Assembly: GCA_034429745.1 (NCBI GenBank) | Contig: DAOUFY010000098.1 | Coordinates: 1 to 52,363 of the forward strand | Direction of reading: 5' to 3' | Length of the DNA stretch: 52,363 bases | From: JBAXBF01 sp034429745 | GTDB taxonomy: Bacteria; Chloroflexota; Anaerolineae; Anaerolineales; DRKV01 | In this document: in pieces, positions 16,739-24,053 of the stretch | Layout of the letters: every line of letters starts with the position of its first letter | How positions within the stretch are numbered: position 1 is the stretch's first letter | Program-made: the position numbers and the translations under genes | Notes under the pieces: generated by a model | Seen by the model: the letters and a program-made list of their open reading frames with translations, nothing else | Database searches by the model: none | What the model was told of the DNA's origin: nothing

Positions 16739-18388
16739 ATGCAGTTCCTACAGCTTGTTGTCCCTTATTTCTCTTTATTAAGTCTTTTTTTCTTAGGGGC
16801 AACAGCTTTTGCATGTTTTATCTTTCCCAAATGGGTATCTAACCTCTGGTGGATCTCTTATCTGTCTCTCACCGCCAGCTTTTTTGCATGGGCATTTTCG
16901 CTGCTCAGCTTCCTTAAAATCCCCTTTGTTCTTCCGTGGCTAATTCCTGAGGGGGATCAATTCTTTAATTTTACCCCAACGTTCATGGTGCATGAATTTA
17001 CCTTACCTTTAGTTCAATTCCTTTTGACGATCCAATTGGCAAGGTCTCTAGCCCAAGTTCTCCAAAAAGAATCGCTTGTACCCGAACGGTGGTCAGAGGA
17101 AATCGTTTTTCTCCTCTTAAGCATCCTCGTTTGTTTCTCTGCCAACCCCCTCACACTGATGATCATTTGGATTGTCATAGACGGAATGCAAATATGGATC
17201 TCTTTGCCATTTTTCCACAAAGAATTTAAACTCCTCATCATCTCCCGTTTCTTCATCCTCCGTTGGGCTGCCTCCTTCGGGTTTTTGTGGCTTATGGCCC
17301 TTGAACAAGGTTCAATGGTAGATCTCACCTTATTGGAGTTCTCACCTACATTGCGTTATGGGTTGCTTCTTCTCATTGTCATTAGAATGGTCTTAATACT
17401 ACGTGAAGAGCAAAATAACAGATTCATCATCCCTGCTCAATCTCACTTTTCCTATGCAGCCTTTGTACATCTCGCCTCATATTTTGCAGTGCTTGCCCAA
17501 CTAGCCGCTTCAGGCACTTTTGAAACCTCACGGGTAATTCCAATCATAATCTGCATCGCCGCTTTAGGATTTATCATCTATTGGCAACTATCCCCTCAAG
17601 CCTATCTATACTGGATGCCCCTGACATTCCTAGCCATTGCCTTGATCTCAACTCTACAAAACAACACCTACGCAGTCTTGGCATGGGGTATGACATTCAT
17701 TCTTTTTGCCTTTTTTATCGAGGTATTCCCCTCCTTTCACCGAGCAGTAGAAAAATGGAATATTATCCCCACCTTGCTTGTTGCCCTTGTATTTCCTTTC
17801 ACTCCTTTATGGGTTAATTCCCCATTAACTGTACTGACAGCTAGTACACCCCCCCATTTCCCCTTTACCCAATGGGCAACAATCGCTTTCCTTTTCCTTA
17901 TCCAAATCATTTCCTTGTTTATCATCACTCGGCAAATGCAGCAACTCACTTCATTTTGGGGAAATCCATTGAAGGATATCCCATCAACAGTGATTAGTAT
18001 CTCAATATGGGCAATTTACTTTTTATCAGGGGTATGGATCTCATTCTACAATCCATTGCCGCCACTTTGGATCAGCCTGCCTTATGTGCTGGCTTTACTT
18101 TTCCTATATCTAGGCAATAAAATTGCCCAGCGCATACGTTTTCAGCATAAAGAAAAAATCACTGTTGTGATCACATCGTTAAAGACCCAATTTGGCTGGC
18201 AAATCTTGCGGCGATGGAAGGACCTTTCCCTTTTTAACAAGTTGAACTTACTGATCCAGCGTATAATTTCTGCCAGCAGCTTTCTTATTCAAACTTCTTC
18301 CGAAATTATTGAAGGGGATGGTGGTTTGCTTTGGGGCTTCATCATCTTTGCTTTACTCGCATCTTTGCTTTTTCAACCCGCCCCCTGA
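16739..18388 (+). CDS. Divergent antiporter-like membrane subunit (NuoL/HyfB-like)
   Basis: A 549-residue protein with about 13-14 hydrophobic segments and almost no soluble part, except a basic amphipathic stretch near 440-500 (KTQFGWQILRRWKDLSLF) before a last membrane helix. Layout and length fit the large ion-translocating subunits of complex I, Mrp and hydrogenase-4. In the segment that should carry the essential membrane glutamate it reads LMIIWIVIDGMQIW, with Asp rather than Glu, so it is divergent or altered in ion transfer. Family assignment rests mainly on its two neighbours. It follows the hydantoinase by 3 bases and precedes the HyfE-like gene by 17. Confidence 0.6.
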   Translation: MQFLQLVVPYFSLLSLFFLGATAFACFIFPKWVSNLWWISYLSLTASFFAWAFSLLSFLKIPFVLPWLIPEGDQFFNFTPTFMVHEFTLPLVQFLLTIQLARSLAQVLQKESLVPERWSEEIVFLLLSILVCFSANPLTLMIIWIVIDGMQIWISLPFFHKEFKLLIISRFFILRWAASFGFLWLMALEQGSMVDLTLLEFSPTLRYGLLLLIVIRMVLILREEQNNRFIIPAQSHFSYAAFVHLASYFAVLAQLAASGTFETSRVIPIIICIAALGFIIYWQLSPQAYLYWMPLTFLAIALISTLQNNTYAVLAWGMTFILFAFFIEVFPSFHRAVEKWNIIPTLLVALVFPFTPLWVNSPLTVLTASTPPHFPFTQWATIAFLFLIQIISLFIITRQMQQLTSFWGNPLKDIPSTVISISIWAIYFLSGVWISFYNPLPPLWISLPYVLALLFLYLGNKIAQRIRFQHKEKITVVITSLKTQFGWQILRRWKDLSLFNKLNLLIQRIISASSFLIQTSSEIIEGDGGLLWGFIIFALLASLLFQPAP

Positions 18389-18405
18389 TAATTAAAGGAA
18401 AAACT

Positions 18406-19008
18406 ATGGAGCTTTTTGCCCAGTTTTCAGTGGTTTTGGTCATACTCACTTCGAGCAGCATGCTGCTGTTCCATCAGTGGAGGGTTTGCCTCTTCATGCT
18501 TGTTTTGCAATACATAGGTATATTTATCTTGATCAGCTTAAGTTGGTCATTGGAAATGGCAATTGTCAAATTGCTTACCGGCTGGGTTGCTGCAGCTGTC
18601 TTAGGTTTTTCTATGGCAAGCATTACTTTATCCTCTCATCCAAGCCTGAATTCTAATCTGCAGCCATCCCTGCACAGAGAAACCTTACTCCACTTTTCGT
18701 TGGTTGGTTTAGTTTTATTAGTTGTCTTTTCAATTGTCCCGGCTTTCCTGAGTTGGGAAGCTGGTATTTCCCCTCAGCAAGTCTATGGAGGGTTTGCACT
18801 CATGGTCATAAGTGCACTTCACCTCACTTTAACTCAACGGCCATTTCGTTTGTTCTTAAGTTTATTGTCATTCCTTTCGGGAGTGGAAGTTATCTACTCA
18901 GCCATCGAAGGATCTGTGCTCGTTGCCGCCTTGTTTGCTGTAATCCAACTCTCCCTTGCTTTAGTTGGCTCTTATCTCATTGTAGGTTTCCCGCTTCAAG
19001 AATCATGA
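18406..19008 (+). CDS. HyfE/NuoK-like membrane protein
   Basis: A 200-residue protein of about six membrane helices, the size and layout of hydrogenase-4 subunit HyfE (two NuoK-like halves). The second half reads FRLFLSLLSFLSGVEVIYS, then a helix ending LALVGSYLIVG, matching NuoK, where the Glu in G.E...NA lies in the proton path; here it is G-V-E-V. The first half contains IVKLLTGWVAAAVLGF. TAAAGGA precedes the ATG at 18406. Its stop overlaps the next start (ATGA), so the two are translationally coupled. No redox subunit is near. Confidence 0.65.
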   Translation: MELFAQFSVVLVILTSSSMLLFHQWRVCLFMLVLQYIGIFILISLSWSLEMAIVKLLTGWVAAAVLGFSMASITLSSHPSLNSNLQPSLHRETLLHFSLVGLVLLVVFSIVPAFLSWEAGISPQQVYGGFALMVISALHLTLTQRPFRLFLSLLSFLSGVEVIYSAIEGSVLVAALFAVIQLSLALVGSYLIVGFPLQES

Positions 19009-20402
19009 TAAAAACCGCTGCTATTTGGATTCTATTTCCAGCTGTTATAGCAACCTTTGCTTTATTTCTTCGCCATTGGCGTTGGTTATCTTGGGGGATG
19101 ACATTATTTACTTCAGCATTATTGACAGGGCTGGCTTTCTTCTTGCCTATGCAAGGCACTTTTCAATGGCTGTTTTTGAAAATTTCACTTCAAGATGTCG
19201 CCTTATTTTTTGGCAGAGAATTTATCCTCGGCGAAAGCGAACGAATGATGCTTGTTCTTCTTTATGGAAGCCTTGCCTTTTGGCTTGTCCCTATCCCCTT
19301 CATTAGAGGTGCCAGGCAATTCCCCGCCATAGGTTTGGGGTTAGTCTCCATCTTTACCGCAGTTATTGCCATTCGTCCCTTCCTATTTGCAGCTTTATTG
19401 ATCGAATGTGCAGTACTGCTTTGTTTTCCCTTGCTTACCCCTTTAGGCAGCCAAGTAAACAAAGGTTTGCTGCGCTGGCTTTCGCAAGTATCTTTAAGCC
19501 TGCCTTGCATACTTTATTCAGGCTGGGCTCTAAGCCGCGTTGAACTTGCCTCAACTGCACCACAGATAATCATTCGGGCTGCTTTGTTGATGGGTGTAGG
19601 GTTTATCTTTTTGCTGGGAATCTTTCCTTTTCATTCATTCCTGCCCATGATGCTGAAAAGCTTGCCTCCATACATTACAACTTATGTCCTCTTTCTATAC
19701 ACCACCTTTGTGTCCTTGTTTGGCATTGCACTTATCAACCAATTCACTTGGCTAAAAGAGTCGTCCTCTGTTCATATCATCATTGCTGCGGTTGGATCTT
19801 TTATGATCATGCTTTCCGGCTTATTAGGAGCAACCCAAAATCATTATGGGAGGCTGCTTAGTTATGTGCTGCTTTCTGAGATAGGTTATTCACTATTAGC
19901 CATAGGCGTATCCTTTGAAGTAGGTTTAGGCGCGTTCTATACCCTGCTAATACCGCGCATCTTAGCCTTGGGTATGATGGCACTATCCTTAGAAGAATTA
20001 AACTCATTCCGAATGGATTTATCTGCCGGCTCTCTGGAAGGTGCTGCTTTATATGCCCCGTGGTCATCATTAGGATGTTCGTTAGCTTTTTTCTCAACTA
20101 CTGGACTTCCCCCCTTGGCTGCCTATCCATCCCGATTGTTATTGTGGGAAATTTTAAGTTCCAGAAATATATGGATGACACTTTTCGTTTTTATTGGCGG
20201 TATTTCACTTCTCATAGCCGGTTTTCGCATGGTCTCAGAACTCTACTCTCAAGCCATTGCCCCTTCAAAGGTTCTCTCCCTCGAACCAATCGCCATAAAA
20301 ATTTTCCTTGGATTAGGCATGCTGGGATTAATTGGGTTCGGGTTAGTCCCTCAATGGATCACTCCTTTCTTGAGCAACCTAATGCACATATTCTCTCAAT
20401 GA
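19005..20402 (+). CDS. Proton-translocating membrane subunit (NuoN/HyfF-like)
   Basis: A 465-residue protein with about 13-14 membrane helices. It resembles the proton_antipo_M family: a membrane Glu in LFAALLIECAVLLCF (the helix-5 glutamate), then IFPFHSFLPMMLKSLPPYIT, equivalent to the PFH.WLPDA....P....A motif of NuoL/M/N, and later GRLLSYVLLSEIGYSLLAIG, matching the conserved RLLAYSSI...G helix. The charge-pair pattern suggests a working ion channel. It overlaps the HyfE-like gene by 4 bases and ends the operon. The sequence is clearly more canonical than the subunit at 16739. Confidence 0.78.
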   Translation: MIKTAAIWILFPAVIATFALFLRHWRWLSWGMTLFTSALLTGLAFFLPMQGTFQWLFLKISLQDVALFFGREFILGESERMMLVLLYGSLAFWLVPIPFIRGARQFPAIGLGLVSIFTAVIAIRPFLFAALLIECAVLLCFPLLTPLGSQVNKGLLRWLSQVSLSLPCILYSGWALSRVELASTAPQIIIRAALLMGVGFIFLLGIFPFHSFLPMMLKSLPPYITTYVLFLYTTFVSLFGIALINQFTWLKESSSVHIIIAAVGSFMIMLSGLLGATQNHYGRLLSYVLLSEIGYSLLAIGVSFEVGLGAFYTLLIPRILALGMMALSLEELNSFRMDLSAGSLEGAALYAPWSSLGCSLAFFSTTGLPPLAAYPSRLLLWEILSSRNIWMTLFVFIGGISLLIAGFRMVSELYSQAIAPSKVLSLEPIAIKIFLGLGMLGLIGFGLVPQWITPFLSNLMHIFSQ

Positions 20403-20450
20403 TACTTCACCCTTTTCTGAAATATCAAATAAACGCATTTTCCAAACTCA

Positions 20451-20459
20451 TGCTATAAT
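20451..20459 (+). promoter_or_regulatory. Extended -10 promoter upstream of coiled-coil gene
   Basis: TGCTATAAT is a perfect extended -10. It implies a leader of about 98 bases before the ATG at 20565. The leader contains ATTGCC/GGCAAT complementary arms and a CTTAAGCCTTAAG palindrome. Confidence 0.55.
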
Positions 20460-20564
20460 TCCACTATAACTCAATTATTGCCAATCTTGTAAGGCAATTA
20501 TTCCCAAAGGCAACTTAAGCCTTAAGAAGCTGAGTTAAATCATCAGAACGTAAGGAAAACAACG

Positions 20565-21743
20565 ATGGACATTGGTCAAATTGTAAAGCAGATTGAATGG
20601 GTAGATGAGGAGCGAAGAAGAGATAAAACCTTGCTGCTCAGCCTGCAAGACCGTCTATCAAACCATATCGAGCATCTAGAAGGGTTGCAGCTTCATTACA
20701 AGGAATTGGAAGAAGAAGTAAAGCGACTTTCTGTTCAATTGGGTCGCATCAGTCAATTTGATGGTGCTCTTGTTCAGCAAAGAGTGGAACTTCGCCGCAT
20801 CATGGATGAATCCGAAAAAAAGGCAGCCAAAGCGCGTGAAGAAAGTGAACGCTTACTAAGGAATGAAATAAAAAATATTGATGACAAGACTGTACAACTC
20901 AACAATAAGCTAGAGCAGATAACTGAACTGCGTAAGGATTTGCAGCTTGAGTCAAGTGAAAGACAAAAACTTCAACGGTCGCTAGATGAAGCTTTGTTGC
21001 GGGTTGATGAAATGGCTCGCACGATAGAGGATTTCGGCCGCACAATCAAGCTTATTGATGAGGTACGCCGCCAAGACCAGAAACAAATTGATGGTCTTCA
21101 CGGCGAAATTATCGCCTTGCGCAAACGCATTGACGAACGCCGATCTGAATTAGAAGCCCTTAGTGTTACTCTCTCCCGATTAGAAATGCGGGTCAATGAC
21201 CTCCACTCCCTCGAAGCAAGTCGTCAAGCCGAGCAGAAAACTTTTATTGAACAGCAAGCCTTGCTAAACGTAGAACGCGAACGTGTGATGAAAGAATGGA
21301 TAAAAAAGCTGGAGGGGATTGAAAAACAAAGTCAAGAAATTGAACTTCAGCTCCACAGCCTAGACGAAACACACCGCTCAGTAAAACGAACCCAAGATGA
21401 AGTAACCATTGTAAGCAATAAACTCGAACGTCGAATAAATGAGATCACCGAACTTCAAAGGCTTACCGAAGAACGTTTTCGACAAGAATGGATCACGTTT
21501 AAAGGAGATGATCAAAAACGGTGGGCTGATTTTTCTCTTACAATTGATGAAAGATACAATGAATTGAACCGGCTGCTGGATAAACTTCTATCTCGCGTAA
21601 CCCAATTGGAAGATCAATTTATTCTCAATCGCGAATTATTAGCCCAATTGAATGCACAAACCGAAAAAGGCTTGCAATCCTTATTTGCTGCCGCGAATGA
21701 ATGGATTGAAATCTATCAAAAAGTCAAAAATAGCCAAAAATAA
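20565..21743 (+). CDS. Long coiled-coil protein
   Basis: A 392-residue cytoplasmic protein, almost all heptad-type helix rich in Glu, Arg, Leu and Gln (for example ESERLLRNEIKNIDDK, LHGEIIALRKRIDERR, LNRLLDKLLSRVTQLEDQF). No globular domain, signal or membrane segment is visible. It might act as a structural filament or a scaffold, but no family beyond generic SMC-like coiled coil can be named. AAGGAAAACAACG precedes the ATG. It has its own promoter, so it is not clearly part of the membrane operon upstream. A possible stem (GCTGCTGAAGA / TCTTCAGCAGC) lies after the stop. Confidence 0.8.
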   Translation: MDIGQIVKQIEWVDEERRRDKTLLLSLQDRLSNHIEHLEGLQLHYKELEEEVKRLSVQLGRISQFDGALVQQRVELRRIMDESEKKAAKAREESERLLRNEIKNIDDKTVQLNNKLEQITELRKDLQLESSERQKLQRSLDEALLRVDEMARTIEDFGRTIKLIDEVRRQDQKQIDGLHGEIIALRKRIDERRSELEALSVTLSRLEMRVNDLHSLEASRQAEQKTFIEQQALLNVERERVMKEWIKKLEGIEKQSQEIELQLHSLDETHRSVKRTQDEVTIVSNKLERRINEITELQRLTEERFRQEWITFKGDDQKRWADFSLTIDERYNELNRLLDKLLSRVTQLEDQFILNRELLAQLNAQTEKGLQSLFAAANEWIEIYQKVKNSQK

Positions 21744-21866
21744 CCTGCGCTGCTGAAGATATAAGCTATCAACTAGAACCTCGTTGACCTGCCTCTTTTC
21801 TTCAGCAGCCTGTAAAACATCTAATACGTTATAATACGAATTATTCTTTTGTTTCTCCCCTGCTTT

Positions 21867-22436
21867 CTAGAATAACTCATCAATATGTAAGTACCTCTCA
21901 GCGTAATCATTCAACTCGTCATCAGATGAAGGAGAAAACCATTTCTCCCATCCTCTGCCATTTTGCGGCTGCCCCTGATACTGTTGGTCTCCTTCAAATC
22001 GCGGGCCTAATCTATACTCCGACTCATGATCCCAACCATCTCCTCGCCCCCATCTCGACTGTCCTTGATAGTGGTGATCCTCGCCAAATCGCGGATCAAA
22101 CCTGTGCTCAGGTTCATGGCTCCAACCATCTCCTCGCCCCCATCTCGACTGATCATCGTAATTGAATGGCATGTTACCTCTTTCATCAGGAAAAGGAAAA
22201 GCTTCCCAGCCATCATTCCACCCTCTGCCACCACCAAATCGTCCTCCTTCGCCCGTAGGAAGCCCTTCTCTATTATCATAATTTCCCCATCTACCGCCTA
22301 AATATCCTCCCCCATTTTCACCATACTCTCTCTCTGCACTAACTGCATTTGTCCGCAGTATAGCCCCGTAAATCAACACACCCACAAACAAGGCGTAAAT
22401 TATCCATACAATGACATTTGTTATTTTTGTTTTCAT
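21867..22436 (-). CDS. Exported Gly/Arg/Trp/Asp-rich repeat protein
   Basis: A 189-residue protein with one N-terminal membrane segment or uncleaved signal (about 7-28, VIVWIIYALFVGVLIYGA). The outside part is of low complexity, rich in Gly, Arg, Trp, Asp and aromatic residues, with a tandem repeat of about 30 residues: QSRWGRGDGWSHEPEHRF and QSRWGRGDGWDHESEYRL, each followed by PRF..D. The tail (DDELNDYAERYLHIDELF) is acidic. AAAGGAGG lies upstream of the ATG at 22436, so I use that start rather than the one 27 bases upstream. It is downstream of the DUF4405 gene on the same strand, 44 bases away. No family recognised. Confidence 0.78.
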   Translation of the reverse strand: MKTKITNVIVWIIYALFVGVLIYGAILRTNAVSAEREYGENGGGYLGGRWGNYDNREGLPTGEGGRFGGGRGWNDGWEAFPFPDERGNMPFNYDDQSRWGRGDGWSHEPEHRFDPRFGEDHHYQGQSRWGRGDGWDHESEYRLGPRFEGDQQYQGQPQNGRGWEKWFSPSSDDELNDYAERYLHIDELF

Positions 22437-22480
22437 GTAAACCTTTCCTCCTTTGTATTCCACTTATTCTTGTATTCCAC

Positions 22481-23134
22481 TTATTCTGAGGTAACAGCTT
22501 GTGTTCCCACACTTACCGCATTAGAAGGCTCAACTTGGTTCTTTTTGACAGAAGCACTCAGCACCTTCCCGCTCACTTTTTCAATCCACTTCCAGTGAAT
22601 AATGATATGAGCAGTCGCTGCAGCGATAAATATCACACCCGACCATGTATGAAGTATATCCCAAACTTGCCGCGAAAACAGCAATGTTGAACGAAAAGCA
22701 GAACGAAATTCTGGGTAAGCAATATCTTGATAGAGAAAATATAATCCACTGATCGCTGCCAAGAGAAAACTAAAACCAACCAAGGCATCTACCAGCAAGT
22801 TAAGCACGCCTTTATGATTCATGCATTGGCACCTACCAAGAAGCATGTTCCCAACACGCTTAATCGTGCTTATAATCCAATCCCAATGCAATGGAATATG
22901 AACTAATGCGAAAGAAATCATCAGCACCCCACCCCACAGATGAATATCTTCCCATGTGTGGCGCGAAAAGATAATTTGAATTCCATAGTATATATTTCTC
23001 CCCCCTTGGTAACCACCATGTGCAAAAAAGAGAAAATATATCCCACTTAGAGATACCACAAGTGCACTTAGCAAAAGAGATATATTAATAATCCAATTGC
23101 GTTTGGTTATTGATGACACAGTTGATTGACTCAT
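22481..23134 (-). CDS. DUF4405 membrane protein (cytochrome b561-like, two domains)
   Basis: A 217-residue protein with four or more helices in two similar halves. Each half has an H..GG-type loop and paired histidines: TWEDIHLWGGVLMISFALVHIPLHW and VWDILHTWSGVIFIAAATAHIIIHW (split in the sequence at residues about 60-85 and 155-180). This DIH.W.G...A..H...HW pattern is the DUF4405 signature and fits bis-heme ligation, so membrane electron transfer is plausible but unproven. The partner downstream is the Gly/Trp-rich exported protein. The upstream 280 bases have no gene. Confidence 0.85.
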   Translation of the reverse strand: MSQSTVSSITKRNWIINISLLLSALVVSLSGIYFLFFAHGGYQGGRNIYYGIQIIFSRHTWEDIHLWGGVLMISFALVHIPLHWDWIISTIKRVGNMLLGRCQCMNHKGVLNLLVDALVGFSFLLAAISGLYFLYQDIAYPEFRSAFRSTLLFSRQVWDILHTWSGVIFIAAATAHIIIHWKWIEKVSGKVLSASVKKNQVEPSNAVSVGTQAVTSE

Positions 23135-23417
23135 TGGTTATTCCTTTAACTCCTTTCTTGTATTCTTATTACACCCCTATTATCAAATAAAGATATAAAG
23201 GATTTATGAAGAATTCATTTTTGTTTTATTAAGAAAATCTTTTTTCACTTTGTCGTAATGATTCCTGTTCTCTTCCATTTATCTCACTCGTCTAATTGTC
23301 TTTTCCCCCACATACAGCAGCTTATAAAGTTAAAAATATTCCCCTGAGTCATCTATCTCAATGCTCTTTTGCCTTCAAACACAAAATTTGTAAAAAAATA
23401 ATCTTGTTGGGTGAAAA

Positions 23418-23792
23418 TTAATCTAATCCGATGCTTTTTTGAATTGTCTTAATAAGATCATTATATTGAAGCGGCTTTGCTACAAACGCCGCCGCCCCAC
23501 CCTGTATCAGCCTATTCTTTTCTTCTTCATCATCCAAAGCGGAAATAATAATAACAGGTATGCTTTTAGTCCATTCCTTCTCTTTTAAGCGGTGCAAGGT
23601 CTCATAACCATCAATGCCGGCCATTAAATAATCCAGCAAAATCAAATCAAAATGATTGTCTTGCTGCAAATATTCAAGGGCTTCTTCACCCGACTCAAAG
23701 AAAACCGTCTCATAGCCAACTTTAGAAAGAAACTGCTGCACAATTTTATGTGCAAATCTTTCATCATCAATCACCGCTACGCGTTTTACCAT
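23418..23792 (-). CDS. Stand-alone response regulator receiver protein
   Basis: A 124-residue CheY-like protein consisting of one receiver domain: acidic pair in VAVIDDERF, phospho-acceptor Asp in DLILLDYLMAGIDG, Ser/Thr in VIIISALDD and Lys in AFVAKPLQ. It has no output domain, so it should act by phospho-relay or protein contact. I start at ATG 23792 because AGGGGAC lies 5-6 bases upstream; an in-frame ATG at 23819 lacks this. It sits directly downstream of the hybrid kinase gene on the same strand, and is the obvious relay partner, especially since the kinase has lost part of its own second receiver. Confidence 0.92.
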   Translation of the reverse strand: MVKRVAVIDDERFAHKIVQQFLSKVGYETVFFESGEEALEYLQQDNHFDLILLDYLMAGIDGYETLHRLKEKEWTKSIPVIIISALDDEEEKNRLIQGGAAAFVAKPLQYNDLIKTIQKSIGLD

Positions 23793-23855
23793 GTTGTCCC
23801 CTTTCTTATCCATAACCAATTCTGCTCAAACCAAACGCAGTGGAAAAGTCGTTGC

Positions 23856-24053
23856 TTAATCAACCTTCTCACTATGAAGCGCCAATGCAGAGGCAGCTTT
23901 TTCAATAGCCCTTTGAAGCTCAAAAAGCTGTACCGGCTTGCTGATATACCCATTCATTCCGGCTTCCAAGTATCTTTCGCGATCACCCGCCATGGCATTA
24001 GCAGTCATCGCAATAATATAAGGCTGCTGTTCTGCAGGAAATTCTTGGCGAAT
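23856..24053 (-). pseudogene. Severed C-terminal end of hybrid kinase receiver domain
   Basis: Directly after the TAA at 24054-24056 the same frame stays open for 65 more codons and completes a receiver domain: IRQEFPAEQQPYIIAMTANA (with the conserved Thr), GMNGYISKPVQLFEL (with the conserved Lys), ending at TAA 23856-23858. Frame, spacing and family features are all intact, so a single base change (most simply AAA to TAA, Lys to stop) cut the gene. Confidence 0.85.
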
